Shown here: piece after piece, positions 52,747 to 60,527 of the stretch
Layout: each line of letters begins with the position of its first letter
Numbering within the stretch: the first letter of the stretch is position 1
The notes under the pieces: generated by a model
What the model was told of the DNA's origin: nothing
Database searches by the model: none
What the model saw: only the letters and a program-made list of their open reading frames with translations
Position numbers and translations under genes: made by a program
From: JAEXZL01 sp049943125
Lineage (GTDB): Bacteria; Bacillota; Clostridia; Clostridiales; Clostridiaceae
DNA: 64,000 bases
Assembly: GCF_049943125.1 (NCBI RefSeq)
Contig: NZ_CP188040.1
Coordinates: 1,984,001 to 2,048,000 of the forward strand
Direction: 5' to 3'

Positions 52747-53505
52747 ATGGAAGCTATAAAAAGACAGATTAGATTTCAATTAGCTGACGGTAAAAATGCT
52801 TTTATGATTTTCTGGATTATACTTCTTGCTGTAAATACATTGTTTTATGTAGTAAATGCAAGTTCCAAGCATAGCAGTATTGGTATGAGCTTTACTACTA
52901 CCTTTAATGGCTCTCAGATACAATATCAAAGCGTTGCCAGCGTTCATATAATTTCTATAATTATATTTATTATTGTTTACTCCATGGTTATGTACTATGA
53001 AAGTTTTCCAATGGCTATAAGCTTCTCTGCTACCAGAAAGGATTTTTATATAGGAGCAGTGATTCATAATATCCTTCTCTGTTTATCCATGGCAGTAATT
53101 CAGGGCGTGCTTATGAAGCTGGACGGCTTTATAATAGAAGCAATAGGAAGGAATCCTTTATACGAGCAGTTTATATTTAACACTAAAGAGAATAATCTTT
53201 TGTTTATAATATCAGTGCTGTTTATAATATTTCTTTTTACTGCAGCGGTATTCAATCTATTAGGAGCAGCGCTATATAGATTAACCTGGAAGCTTTGGAT
53301 TCTAATAGGTGGAGTTCTTATGGCTATATTGAATATAGACTCTTTGTTTAGGGCTGTAGATAAGTTTTTCTATTATATAGGGGGGCATATGAGTCCTGAT
53401 AATTCTCTTATTAACTGGGCTATAATGATGATTCTTATATCAATGGTATTTTACCTTCTTGCCTTCCTGTTCATAAGAAAGCTAAGTATAAGAAGCAAGG
53501 GATAA
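52747..53505 (+). CDS. ABC transporter membrane subunit of the GntR operon
   Basis: 252-residue protein with about six membrane helices and no sequence signature beyond a permease-like pattern. The start is set by GGAGGTG preceding ATG 52747, nested after the ATPase gene's last codons; an ATG 18 bases earlier overlaps that site. It is presumably the transport or sensing channel paired with the YtrB-like ATPase. Downstream sequence is degenerate. Confidence 0.82.
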   Translation: MEAIKRQIRFQLADGKNAFMIFWIILLAVNTLFYVVNASSKHSSIGMSFTTTFNGSQIQYQSVASVHIISIIIFIIVYSMVMYYESFPMAISFSATRKDFYIGAVIHNILLCLSMAVIQGVLMKLDGFIIEAIGRNPLYEQFIFNTKENNLLFIISVLFIIFLFTAAVFNLLGAALYRLTWKLWILIGGVLMAILNIDSLFRAVDKFFYYIGGHMSPDNSLINWAIMMILISMVFYLLAFLFIRKLSIRSKG

Positions 53506-53516
53506 CAATTGGACAA

Positions 53517-53708
53517 GAAGGAGACCTATGTAAAGAAATGGACGAGGTCATAATAGATAATTTACTGCCATTATAGATTAATGAAACCTTACCCACAGAA
53601 GAAATATCTATATATGCCTGGGGGTTCCTAGGAACGGCTCTTATATTTATAGTCCTAGCATCTCTAGCATATGGATTATATTTTCATAGGAAAAAGAAAT
53701 CTCTTTAA
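53517..53708 (+). pseudogene. Decayed fragment of a membrane-anchored protein
   Basis: In one plus-strand frame, EGDLCKEMDEVIIDNLLPL, a TAG, then INETLPTEEISIYAWGFLGT and a hydrophobic ALIFIVLASLAYGLYF ending HRKKKSL and TAA (53706-53708). The TAG near 53570 breaks the frame, and no plausible start exists. The stretch looks like a remnant of a gene following the permease. Confidence 0.4.
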
Positions 53709-53712
53709 TATA

Positions 53713-53815
53713 AAAGCACCCTGAAGTAGGCTAAGGTGGTATTTATAGAAGGAATGGTTAGAGCAACCATACCTTTATAGAAACCCTTTCGGCTGCGGCT
53801 CAGGGTGTTTTTTAG
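53713..53815 (+). ncRNA. Candidate structured RNA or multi-branched terminator
   Basis: A 13-bp closing stem (AAAAGCACCCTGA near 53713 with TCAGGGTGTTTTT near 53800) encloses smaller helices: ATGGTT/AACCAT (53754-53770), TATAGAAGG/CCTTTATA and partial GTAG/CTGC pairing. A run of T ends it. It is larger than a normal terminator and the enclosed sequence is folded; whether it is a separate RNA is not known. Confidence 0.4.
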
Positions 53816-53957
53816 TGCAATATTTTCAATTATGGTTTAGAGTCAGGAGAATTTTGCTGTTATAGGGTGTAGATAGGTTTTTTGTAGGAATTTCTATACA
53901 TTATAATGAGGAATAATAGTATAATAAAATACATAGAAAATGCTAGGAGGAACTATT

Positions 53958-54377
53958 ATGTCAGAATATACTTTTAATTATATGGACAAAAGCTATACCT
54001 TGGGGGAAGCTAATCTCACTGCTCTTGTTAATGATGTGGAAAGACCGGTGAATGGCTTTGATGAAAAAGAAGTAATTAAGCTTTTGAATAATTATCCTGA
54101 GGTGGAATTTGAAAAGGCTTATTATGAGGAGCCTTGTGAGGAATGTAAAGCAGGTGTTAAGGAAAAGGCCAAGTATTTTAATTTTATGGAATTTCACTTT
54201 TACATATTTACAAAGGATGAGACTTATGTAGTTAGTGATATTTCTGAAGAATATGATAATACCTCCTTTAATAGACTTTTGAGAGTGGGAAAAGTGGACG
54301 ATAGCTATATAGTTAGCGTAATAGTATGTGAAGACTGTGGAAGCTATTCCATAGAAATAGAACAGTGTCCTGTATAA
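53958..54377 (+). CDS. DUF3785 family protein
   Basis: 139-residue acidic soluble protein. Two CxxC-like pairs (EEPCEECKAG and VCEDCGSYS) suggest metal or redox chemistry, and the C-terminal CEDCGSYSIEIEQC fits the DUF3785 family of clostridia as I recall it. The start is ATG at 53958 after AGGAGGAAC; an ATG 18 bases earlier is in frame but lies ahead of this ribosome binding site. Monocistronic. Function unknown. Confidence 0.75.
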   Translation: MSEYTFNYMDKSYTLGEANLTALVNDVERPVNGFDEKEVIKLLNNYPEVEFEKAYYEEPCEECKAGVKEKAKYFNFMEFHFYIFTKDETYVVSDISEEYDNTSFNRLLRVGKVDDSYIVSVIVCEDCGSYSIEIEQCPV

Positions 54378-54511
54378 AATACATAAAAGAGAAGTAATGG
54401 AGATTTATCATACAAAAATAATCCGCATTAGTGGAGCTGTTCCCAATAAGAATTTAAATAAGGATAATATATTCTTTTTTAAAATATTTTTGAACATAAG
54501 GGGGCGTAGAA

Positions 54512-56323
54512 TTGAGGCATAGGGGAGCTGTAATAATATTTATAGTATTTTTATTGCTTGGCACTGTAGGCTATAAGGCCTATGGAGATGAGCTGGCAAT
54601 TAGTGAAGAAAGAATATACGTTGAAATACTTCCTGATGGAACTATTAAGGTGAAGGATAATATAGTATTTGATTTTTCTGGAAGCTTTAATGGGGTATAT
54701 AAGGAGGTTTCCTATGACAAGGCATCAGGAATTGATATAACAAGGGTTGAAGAAGCGTTAGTACCCCAAAAGGTAAACAGCGACTATGACAGATATACAC
54801 TTGTAGAGGAGGCTGAAAATGGAGACGAAAGGGTATACACCTTGTCTAATGAAGATAAGAAGACAAGGGTTAAAATTTTCTCTCCTTCTGAGGATACGAT
54901 TAAGGGCTTCAGAATCAGCTACAATTTATACGGAGCTATAGAAAAGTATAATGATACTGCGGAATTTCACTGGAAATTTATTGGGGATGAAAATGAGACT
55001 GATATAAATAGGCTTGAGATATACCTAACCTTTCCAGAGGGGATAACGCCGGAAGATATGAAGGTATATGGTCATGGTCCTTTAAATGGAACGGTAAAAA
55101 TATTAAATGATGATACTGCTTTATTTGTGGTACCTAAGCTGGAAAGTGGTAATTATGTAGAGATAAGAGCTCTATTTCCAGGAGAGCTGCTGACGGCTCT
55201 TGACATAACCTCCCCTGAGAATAAGCTTCAGTCAATATTAGAGGAAGAAAGAGGCTATGCAGAAGAGCAGAATAAGAAGCTTAAGGTGAAAGAAACCTTG
55301 GGAAAGGTAATGGAGACTGCTCCTATAGTGATGACATCACTTTTAGCATTATTAGGTGGTATATCAATATTTATGATAAAAAGAAAGGATTACAATCCTT
55401 ACGAAAAAGAAGCCTATAATATTGATGATTACGATCCGATTCTTTTAAGCTATTATGCAAAGCCTTATGAGTATGTTAATAATACCAATGGATTTATAGC
55501 CCAGCTTTTGAATCTAGTTCGAAAGAAAGTTCTCTCCATGGAATATATAGAAGAGCAAGAGGATTATTTAATTAGAATTCTTCCATATCAAGGAGAGCTT
55601 ATGCTACACGAAAAAAGGCTTGTAGACTTTCTTAGTGAGGCAGCAGCAAATAAAGAGGAATTGTATCTTTCTACTTTAAAAGAATATCTCTCTAAAAATC
55701 CTGAAAGCTATACCATATTATCTGATCTATATGTAGATATAAATAAGGAAATTCTGGGCCTTGGCTACTCAGATAGGGGAAGGGCTTGGAAAAAGGCTCT
55801 TGTTATTATTTCAGCAGTGATTTTATTTGTGATATCCATAATAATTCTTGCAAATGAAGTATGGCTGGCTTCAATTTCTCTAGTGGGAGCCATAGGTGTA
55901 TTTATTTTAGGTTTATTGATATCTACAAAAAGCTCCGAGGGAGAAAAGGCCTACGAGACTTATGAAAGGGTTAAAAAAGATATAATAAATTATAAAGCAT
56001 TAACGGTAGCTGAGCTGTTAAAGAATCCTGCAGCCATCGAAAAGCTCATGATTTATGGAGCATTGTTTAATTACAATGAAGAGCTTACGGAAAAGATAAC
56101 TGGAGAGATAGAAGAGGATTATGACACTTCAATATTCTCTAATTATCTTCTTTGGAATATATATTTTACAGGTCACTTCCAGGGAGTGAATGTACAGAAT
56201 GATATAAAGGATAGTATACCATCTCCGCCAGAAGCCAGTTCAGACGGTGGAAGCGGAGGGGGCTTCACTTCTGGGGGTGGAGGCTTTTCTAGTGGTGGCG
56301 GCGGCGGTGCCGGAGGTTTTTAA
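54512..56323 (+). CDS. DUF2207 domain membrane protein (YciQ-like)
   Basis: 603 residues, TTG start after AAGGGGGCG. Signal peptide/N-terminal helix (1-23), an extracellular DUF2207 beta domain (about 30-260), a helix near 265-290, a cytoplasmic region with two further membrane helices near 430-475, and a Gly/Ser-rich C-terminus (GGSGGGFTSGGGGFSSGGG) that is typical of this family. Function unknown, possibly linked to envelope integrity. A terminator follows. Confidence 0.88.
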   Translation: MRHRGAVIIFIVFLLLGTVGYKAYGDELAISEERIYVEILPDGTIKVKDNIVFDFSGSFNGVYKEVSYDKASGIDITRVEEALVPQKVNSDYDRYTLVEEAENGDERVYTLSNEDKKTRVKIFSPSEDTIKGFRISYNLYGAIEKYNDTAEFHWKFIGDENETDINRLEIYLTFPEGITPEDMKVYGHGPLNGTVKILNDDTALFVVPKLESGNYVEIRALFPGELLTALDITSPENKLQSILEEERGYAEEQNKKLKVKETLGKVMETAPIVMTSLLALLGGISIFMIKRKDYNPYEKEAYNIDDYDPILLSYYAKPYEYVNNTNGFIAQLLNLVRKKVLSMEYIEEQEDYLIRILPYQGELMLHEKRLVDFLSEAAANKEELYLSTLKEYLSKNPESYTILSDLYVDINKEILGLGYSDRGRAWKKALVIISAVILFVISIIILANEVWLASISLVGAIGVFILGLLISTKSSEGEKAYETYERVKKDIINYKALTVAELLKNPAAIEKLMIYGALFNYNEELTEKITGEIEEDYDTSIFSNYLLWNIYFTGHFQGVNVQNDIKDSIPSPPEASSDGGSGGGFTSGGGGFSSGGGGGAGGF

Positions 56324-56347
56324 GCTGTAATTTAAAAAGAATTTATG

Positions 56348-56391
56348 GAGGCTGAAAAGGCTTATTATGCCTTTTTCGGCCTCTATTATTT
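56348..56391 (+). terminator. Terminator of the DUF2207 gene
   Basis: GAGGCTGAAAAGGC (56348-56361) pairs with GCCTTTTTCGGCCTC (56369-56383) with one bulge, followed by a T-rich tail. Confidence 0.8.
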
Positions 56392-56495
56392 TGTGCTATT
56401 TATTTTGTTTATAAAATGTTTAAAAAATAAGGTGGCGGTAAATATTAAAAGTTGTTATTATTTATCTGATAATAAAATTTAAATGGAGGATGAAG

Positions 56496-56795
56496 ATGGC
56501 TAGAAAAAATACAAGAAATAGCAAGCTGCTCTTTAACTCAAAGGATATAACCTCCCCAAAGGTTTATGCCTTCTTAGTTAAGCTGGTAAATGATGATAGG
56601 GAGGATTTAGCAGAAAAGGCTCTAAAAATAGATTATCTTCTTAATTATGCTCAGAGCTGCTTGAAGCAGAAGGATAAAATGGAGGCTCGCAGTGCATTGG
56701 ACAACGCACTTACTAGGATGAATGAACTTACGTCCCAGGGATATGAACCGGAGCATTTAAAATATATATATGATGGGATCGTAAAGAAGCTTTAA
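56496..56795 (+). CDS. Hypothetical protein, 99 residues
   Basis: Unrecognised small soluble protein, basic at the N-terminus (MARKNTRNSKLLFNS) and helical and charged thereafter, with a possible TPR-like or coiled helical hairpin (LAEKALKIDYLLNYAQSCLKQ and KMEARSALDNALTRMNEL). ATG 56496 is favoured because GGAGG lies six bases upstream; the ATG at 56490 abuts that site. It lies after the DUF2207 terminator and before a candidate RNA, with its own promoter in the AT-rich leader. Confidence 0.65.
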   Translation: MARKNTRNSKLLFNSKDITSPKVYAFLVKLVNDDREDLAEKALKIDYLLNYAQSCLKQKDKMEARSALDNALTRMNELTSQGYEPEHLKYIYDGIVKKL

Positions 56796-56941
56796 GTTGC
56801 GACAAAGCATTAATTAATAACATTTTTTGATATTTGTTTATATACTATTAAGGATATAAGCGAAATGTGAAGTATGTTATAGAATATAAAGAATATTCAA
56901 AGAAATTAACTGTAGGTTAATTAAATTCAGCCTTTGTTCAT

Positions 56942-56970
56942 TTGACTTTATAGAGAGTAAATGGTATTTT
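56942..56970 (+). promoter_or_regulatory. Putative promoter of the 57-kb RNA unit
   Basis: TTGACT (56942-56947), 17-bp spacer and TATTTT (56965-56970) precede the candidate RNA. The nearby perfect 16-bp palindrome AAAAGAAGCTTCTTTT (56980-56995) would lie at the transcript start. Confidence 0.45.
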
Positions 56971-56976
56971 TATTAC

Positions 56977-57398
56977 AAGAAAAGAAGCTTCTTTTACTTA
57001 AAAAAAATAGTGCAGCTATTGCTTTCGGAAGAGTGAATTTGAAGCGTAGAGCACTGGAAAGAGGTGAGACCACCTAACTGATTAAAGAAATAGAAGTCTT
57101 TAATTTAGTTTCCCTACGGAGGATTGGTAGTAACCTTTTGTTGGAAGTACCCTATATTAGTCCATCGTCCTGTGGTTCTAATCTTGAAGTAATTTGAGGA
57201 AGCTGCCATAGCAGCAGGCTATAAGCCAATATTAAGATTACTCACAAGTGAAGGGTTAGAGGTATAGGGATATTAAGGATTATAGTGTGGGAAACTTGAA
57301 AAATATCGTTTTAAGGAGAAAGGCCTTTGGAAGAACAATTTAATAAAGACAAGAGTCGATAAAAATCTATGGTTAATGAGATTTGTATCGGCTCTTGT
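56977..57398 (+). ncRNA. Candidate structured non-coding RNA of about 420 nt
   Basis: No credible reading frame in any frame, but a promoter-like pair upstream, a strong terminator at the end (ACAAGAGTCGATA, from 57349, against GTATCGGCTCTTGT, then T7) and several local helices (AACT-ATTAAAG near 57077 with CTTTAATTTAGTT; GCTGC/GCAGC at 57202-57215; GGCT/AGCC at 57217; AGTAAT/ATTACT). A short stretch around 57195-57265 could encode FEEAAIAAGYKPILRLLTSE, so decayed coding sequence is an alternative. It matches no RNA class I can name. Confidence 0.45.
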
Positions 57399-57400
57399 TT
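57349..57400 (+). terminator. Terminator of the 57-kb RNA unit
   Basis: ACAAGAG (from 57349) pairs with CTCTTGT (57392-57398), with TCGATA/TATCG inner pairing around an AT-rich loop, then about seven Ts. Confidence 0.8.
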
Positions 57401-57420
57401 TTTTGAGGGAAGAGCAGAAA

Positions 57421-57556
57421 AGAAGTAAGAGGTAAGGACTAAGAGCTAAGAGTTATAAGAGCAGAGAATAGAGAAAAGAGAAGAGAGAAAAGAGAAGAGA
57501 GAAGAGCTAAGAAGTAAGGACTAAGAGCTAAGCAATCTGGTAATATGTCAAGGGGT
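57421..57556 (+). repeat. Purine-rich degenerate repeats, left of the IS110 element
   Basis: Two exact copies of GTAAGGACTAAGAGCTAAG (57432-57450 and 57514-57532), the sequence AGAATAGAGAAAAGAGAAG (57465-57483) between them, and GTCAAGGGGT at 57547. The same three motifs recur on the other side of the IS110 element in the same order. The stretch is almost entirely A and G with no reading frame. Confidence 0.7.
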
Positions 57557-57597
57557 TATTTTAAAAAGATTTGATATGAATTGTTTAAAAAAGGCCG

Positions 57598-57665
57598 AAC
57601 TTAATAGACCTACGGTTTAGAAAGAATTAAACCGAAAGTATGTTCGTGTTTTATTCTATTAAGTT
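57598..57665 (-). terminator. Hairpin region at the 3' end of the IS110 transposase gene
   Basis: AACTTAATAGA (57598-57608) and TCTATTAAGTT (57655-57665) form an 11-bp stem that includes the transposase stop codon. Inside lies CGGTTTA/TAAACCG (57613-57619 and 57628-57634). On the minus strand it is followed by CGGCCTTTTTT, so termination is plausible. Confidence 0.6.
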
Positions 57666-58937
57666 GTCCAGCTGTTCGCCGGTGTACAGTTGGTTTTTGG
57701 CCAGCAATCCATAAACCAGTCGTACGAATTTTCGAGATGTTAGCGCGAGTGCTCGTTTATGCTGATGCTTCGTGACTTCGTTGTACTTTTTTTGGTAGTA
57801 GTCACGATACTCAGGTATGTATTTTCTTATGCTGTTAGCAGCTTCTCCTAGATAATATCTAAGATAGCGGTTGCCAGCTTTAGTCATTGTAGTATTTTCT
57901 GCCTCGAAGTTACCTGACTGATTTCTAGTCCATGTGAGCCCTGCATACTTAGCAAGAGCATCAGAGGAGTGAAAAGCCGTAATATCGCCGATTTCGGCGA
58001 TGATTCCTGCGGAGAATACAGGACCTACACCATTGATGGATTTTAGGATAAGAAAGGCATTGGGACACATTCCTTTAACGGTACGTTCTATTGCAGCATC
58101 CACAGCCTTGATTTCTTTTTTGAAGACCTCAATGCAGTTAAAAGAACTAGCTATAGAAGTATTGAGAGGTTCGTAAAGACGTTTATCCAATAGGTATGAA
58201 TCTCGAGCTGCTTTCTTTAGCAGATCAGCGGTTTTTGAAATATCACTGATTCGATTGCGGCTTTTCTCTGAAATAAAGGCTACCAGCTCTTCCTCGGGGA
58301 TGGACAGAATATCTTCTGGCGAAAAGAAATCTATCAGTATGGCTGAAGCAGTTGCTCCATAAATGTCGCTGAACGGTTGATACTCCTTGTCAAGCAGCTT
58401 TAATTCACTGAACTTAAGGTAGATATTAGTAACCATATAAGTCTTTTCTCTGGTCATGGAATCAACGAGATGAAGCCTATGCCTTGTAAGCCTCCGAAGT
58501 GCCAGGAACTGGCTACCGCGCCACGGATCCGCCTCAATACGGCCTGCCCTTGCGAAGTCTGCAATAACAAAGGCATCAAGTAAGTCTGTTTTATTCATTG
58601 CTATAAAGGATTTCCTGTAGTTAGCGGTCATCTTGGGGTTTATGCAGAAGACGTAAGGACTGAAGGGAAGTAGCCTTTCGCAGGTAGATAAATAATTTGC
58701 TATGTGTATGCTATACACTGAGGTTGACTCCAGAGCAGCAACAACAGTATTCAGGTTTCGATGTTGGTTTAAGCACTGAACAATCTTATCGGCCAATTCT
58801 TCCGCACCAGGCTGGTTATTGGAAAAGGATGACTGGATGAGTTTGTTTTGATGAAAATCCATAGCATAAACAGCATTGGATTTAGAACTAACATCAATAC
58901 CCACGAACAAGGTGGACATATAATTAATCTTTAACAT
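57651..58937 (-). CDS. IS110-family transposase (recombinase)
   Basis: 428-residue transposase of the DEDD/Tnp20 type. The N-terminal RuvC-like part starts LFVGIDVSSKSNAVYAMD (first catalytic Asp), with AALESTSVYS and KTDLLDAFVIADFAR for other acidic residues. The C-terminal Transposase_20 part has SINGVGPVFSAGIIAEIG and the serine in NQSGNFEAE. Recent IS110 relatives use a non-coding bridge RNA from the adjacent element end to choose target and donor DNA. The start ATG 58937 follows GGGCGGTGAT. All motifs look intact. Confidence 0.92.
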   Translation of the reverse strand: MLKINYMSTLFVGIDVSSKSNAVYAMDFHQNKLIQSSFSNNQPGAEELADKIVQCLNQHRNLNTVVAALESTSVYSIHIANYLSTCERLLPFSPYVFCINPKMTANYRKSFIAMNKTDLLDAFVIADFARAGRIEADPWRGSQFLALRRLTRHRLHLVDSMTREKTYMVTNIYLKFSELKLLDKEYQPFSDIYGATASAILIDFFSPEDILSIPEEELVAFISEKSRNRISDISKTADLLKKAARDSYLLDKRLYEPLNTSIASSFNCIEVFKKEIKAVDAAIERTVKGMCPNAFLILKSINGVGPVFSAGIIAEIGDITAFHSSDALAKYAGLTWTRNQSGNFEAENTTMTKAGNRYLRYYLGEAANSIRKYIPEYRDYYQKKYNEVTKHQHKRALALTSRKFVRLVYGLLAKNQLYTGEQLDNLIE

Positions 58938-58988
58938 GATATCACCGCCCTTTCCGATTAGGGATTTTTGTAGAAATGAAACAGAAGA

Positions 58989-59211
58989 TTATCCTGGTGC
59001 CGAGTGCTGACCGCAATCTCGCGTAATAACCATGTACCTTAGAGGCTGTCTTGCTGGAGCTACTCTTAAGGAATGAAACATCTGTGTAAGCGGAATATAC
59101 CAATCGGATCAGGCTGCATGCTTAGCGGGCAGTCACCGGAAAATCGGGCTGAAAGAGCTAAAAGCAGTTCCTCTGTAATCAATCTATATTGCTATAATAC
59201 CACCAGGATAA
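58989..59211 (-). ncRNA. Candidate bridge RNA region in the IS110 upstream end
   Basis: Non-coding, GC-rich relative to its surroundings and located between the transposase start and the element's left end, the place where IS110-subgroup bridge RNAs are encoded. A perfect 11-bp inverted repeat, TTATCCTGGTG (58989-58999) and CACCAGGATAA (59201-59211), brackets it and could close a 223-nt RNA domain. Internal candidate helices include CTGC/GCAG and AGAG/CTCT pairs. Target and donor loops cannot be assigned by eye. Confidence 0.5.
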
Positions 59212-59226
59212 GCTTAAGTAACTATG

Positions 59227-59293
59227 AAACTTATTCGTTTATGTATAAAATAAATAAGTTTATCACCTTAATTTGTTAGGGATAAACTTATTA
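59227..59293. repeat. Three mutually complementary AAACTTATT segments beyond the IS110 end
   Basis: AAACTTATT at 59227, its complement AATAAGTTT at 59253 and AAACTTATT again at 59284. The middle segment can pair with either neighbour; the 59253-59292 version is a stem of 12-15 bp (AATAAGTTTATC with GATAAACTTATT). It may be the element's end or its target. Confidence 0.5.
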
Positions 59294-59299
59294 TACGAG

Positions 59300-59433
59300 A
59301 GCTAAGAGCAAAGAATAGAGAAAAGAGAAGAAGTAAGAACTAAGAGTTGGAAGGGAAAAAGATGAGGGAGGAGCATTCTTTGGAGATAGGCATTAGCGAG
59401 AGGCAAGCATTCGGGGTAGAAAGGTCAAGGGGT
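59300..59433 (+). repeat. Purine-rich degenerate repeats, right of the IS110 element
   Basis: AGAATAGAGAAAAGAGAAG (59312-59330) is identical to the left-hand copy, followed by GTAAGAACTAAGAG (59333-59346, one mismatch from the left repeat) and GTCAAGGGGT (59424-59433). The order equals that on the left. Confidence 0.7.
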
Positions 59434-59471
59434 AAATAGGATTTGGATAGTGGATTGATTATGAAAAATTG

Positions 59472-59509
59472 AACAAGCTGTTAACTAGGTTAGTAGTTAA
59501 CAGCTTGTT
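59472..59509 (-). terminator. Terminator downstream of the lipoprotein gene (minus strand)
   Basis: Perfect 15-bp stem, AACAAGCTGTTAACT (59472-59486) and AGTTAACAGCTTGTT (59495-59509), with an AT-rich run on the minus-strand exit side. Placement fits the convergent minus-strand lipoprotein gene that ends at 59549. Confidence 0.75.
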
Positions 59510-59548
59510 GTGTTATGTCCCTTAGTTAAGGGTGATTTTTTAATTATA

Positions 59549-60157
59549 TTATTTTTCTGTTAGGGATCCGGCTATGGATTTGTATAGGTCTTCGTATTCT
59601 GTGTACATGCTTTTTAGTGTCCAGGAAATTATTTGATGGAAGTAATCCTGTGATTTTATTACTGTGATTAGGTAGGTTATCTTAATGTTATCAACCTCTC
59701 CTGTGAGATGGAACTGAATTGCGTCATTACCGTCTATTTTCACGTTTTCAATATCGGAAACCTCTGCATTTGTAATATTCTGCTGCATAGGTGGGATTAT
59801 TGCATCGTAATATTCTTGAAGACCAAAGGAATCAGAAAAGTCACTGGCTAGCTCTGAGATGGCTATTGTGTACTGCTCTTTTTGTAAATTACCTATTTGA
59901 AGGTTTGCAGATGAATTTAGGTTATCTATCTCTTCCCAATCCTCGGGAACGGTTACTTCAATTACGTCATCGTCGCTGGAAAAGCTTTTTCCATTCTCTA
60001 ATGGTTCTGCAACTACAGGATCCTTTCCGTTATTATTTCCCCCATTTCCTCCGTTGCTTGAGCCTGGGGTTGAATTATTTCCACAACCTGCTAAGAATAT
60101 AATCGCTAATATAGCAGAAAAAAAACTTGCTAATGAAAATGAACGTTTTCTCTTCAT
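59549..60157 (-). CDS. Secreted lipoprotein with PsbP-like domain
   Basis: 202 residues. Signal peptide with lipobox LAGC (Cys26, from IIFLAGCGNNS), a flexible Gly/Asn linker (residues about 27-47) and a beta-rich C-terminal domain (VTVPEDWEEI onward) similar to PsbP-like/DUF1795 proteins. The start is ATG at 60157 after GGAGGG; an in-frame ATG 12 bases earlier is less likely. Likely anchored on the outer face of the membrane; ligand unknown. Confidence 0.82.
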   Translation of the reverse strand: MKRKRSFSLASFFSAILAIIFLAGCGNNSTPGSSNGGNGGNNNGKDPVVAEPLENGKSFSSDDDVIEVTVPEDWEEIDNLNSSANLQIGNLQKEQYTIAISELASDFSDSFGLQEYYDAIIPPMQQNITNAEVSDIENVKIDGNDAIQFHLTGEVDNIKITYLITVIKSQDYFHQIISWTLKSMYTEYEDLYKSIAGSLTEK

Positions 60158-60527
60158 TATGCCCTCCATAAATTAAGATTTTATATAATTCTATCATATT
60201 TGAATGGTTAAATTGTGTTCAATTATTAAATAATTTAAGAACTTCCTGTTATAACCATATAGTTTAATTGTATAGCTTATATATCTTTAGAAGCTTCTGA
60301 GGTGATTTTTTTGATTATGAGTTTTTCGTTAAATAGCTTTCTTAGATATTAATAATGTTCGCCTATTATAAAATATAGTATAGTAATTTGCTACTAAAAA
60401 ATACTTATTTATTTGATATATTGCCAAAATAATTAAAATACGAATAATTTAGGTTGATTTTAAAAAAATATACGTATATAATTAATTTTGTATTTATTAT
60501 ACCAATATATATTAAGGATGGGATGTT
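60158..60527. other. AT-rich divergent intergenic region before the purine permease
   Basis: 370 bases, more than 75 percent A+T by eye. No purine-riboswitch core, no hairpin with T tract and no small reading frame were found. It must contain two divergent promoters. Confidence 0.5.

Larger units (their letters stand above)
57590..59293 (-). mobile_element. IS110-family insertion element (outer boundaries approximate)
   Basis: Contains an IS110-type transposase (57651-58937) and, upstream of it in the direction of transcription, a non-coding end of about 270-350 nt. Downstream of the gene there is a short palindromic region. IS110 elements lack terminal inverted repeats and target duplications, so exact ends cannot be derived from the sequence alone. 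The element is flanked by duplicated purine-rich repeats. Confidence 0.7.

Noticed and set aside
56977..57398. RNase P RNA, tmRNA, 6S RNA, T-box or group I/II intron at 57 kb
   Set aside because: None of the diagnostic conserved segments of those classes is visible; the region remains an unassigned candidate.
59073..59279. 68-codon reading frame in the IS110 upstream end
   Set aside because: It is antisense to the candidate bridge RNA, without a ribosome binding site and with an unlikely composition.
60158..60527. Purine riboswitch before the AzgA-like permease
   Set aside because: The conserved purine aptamer core and its paired loops were looked for and not found.
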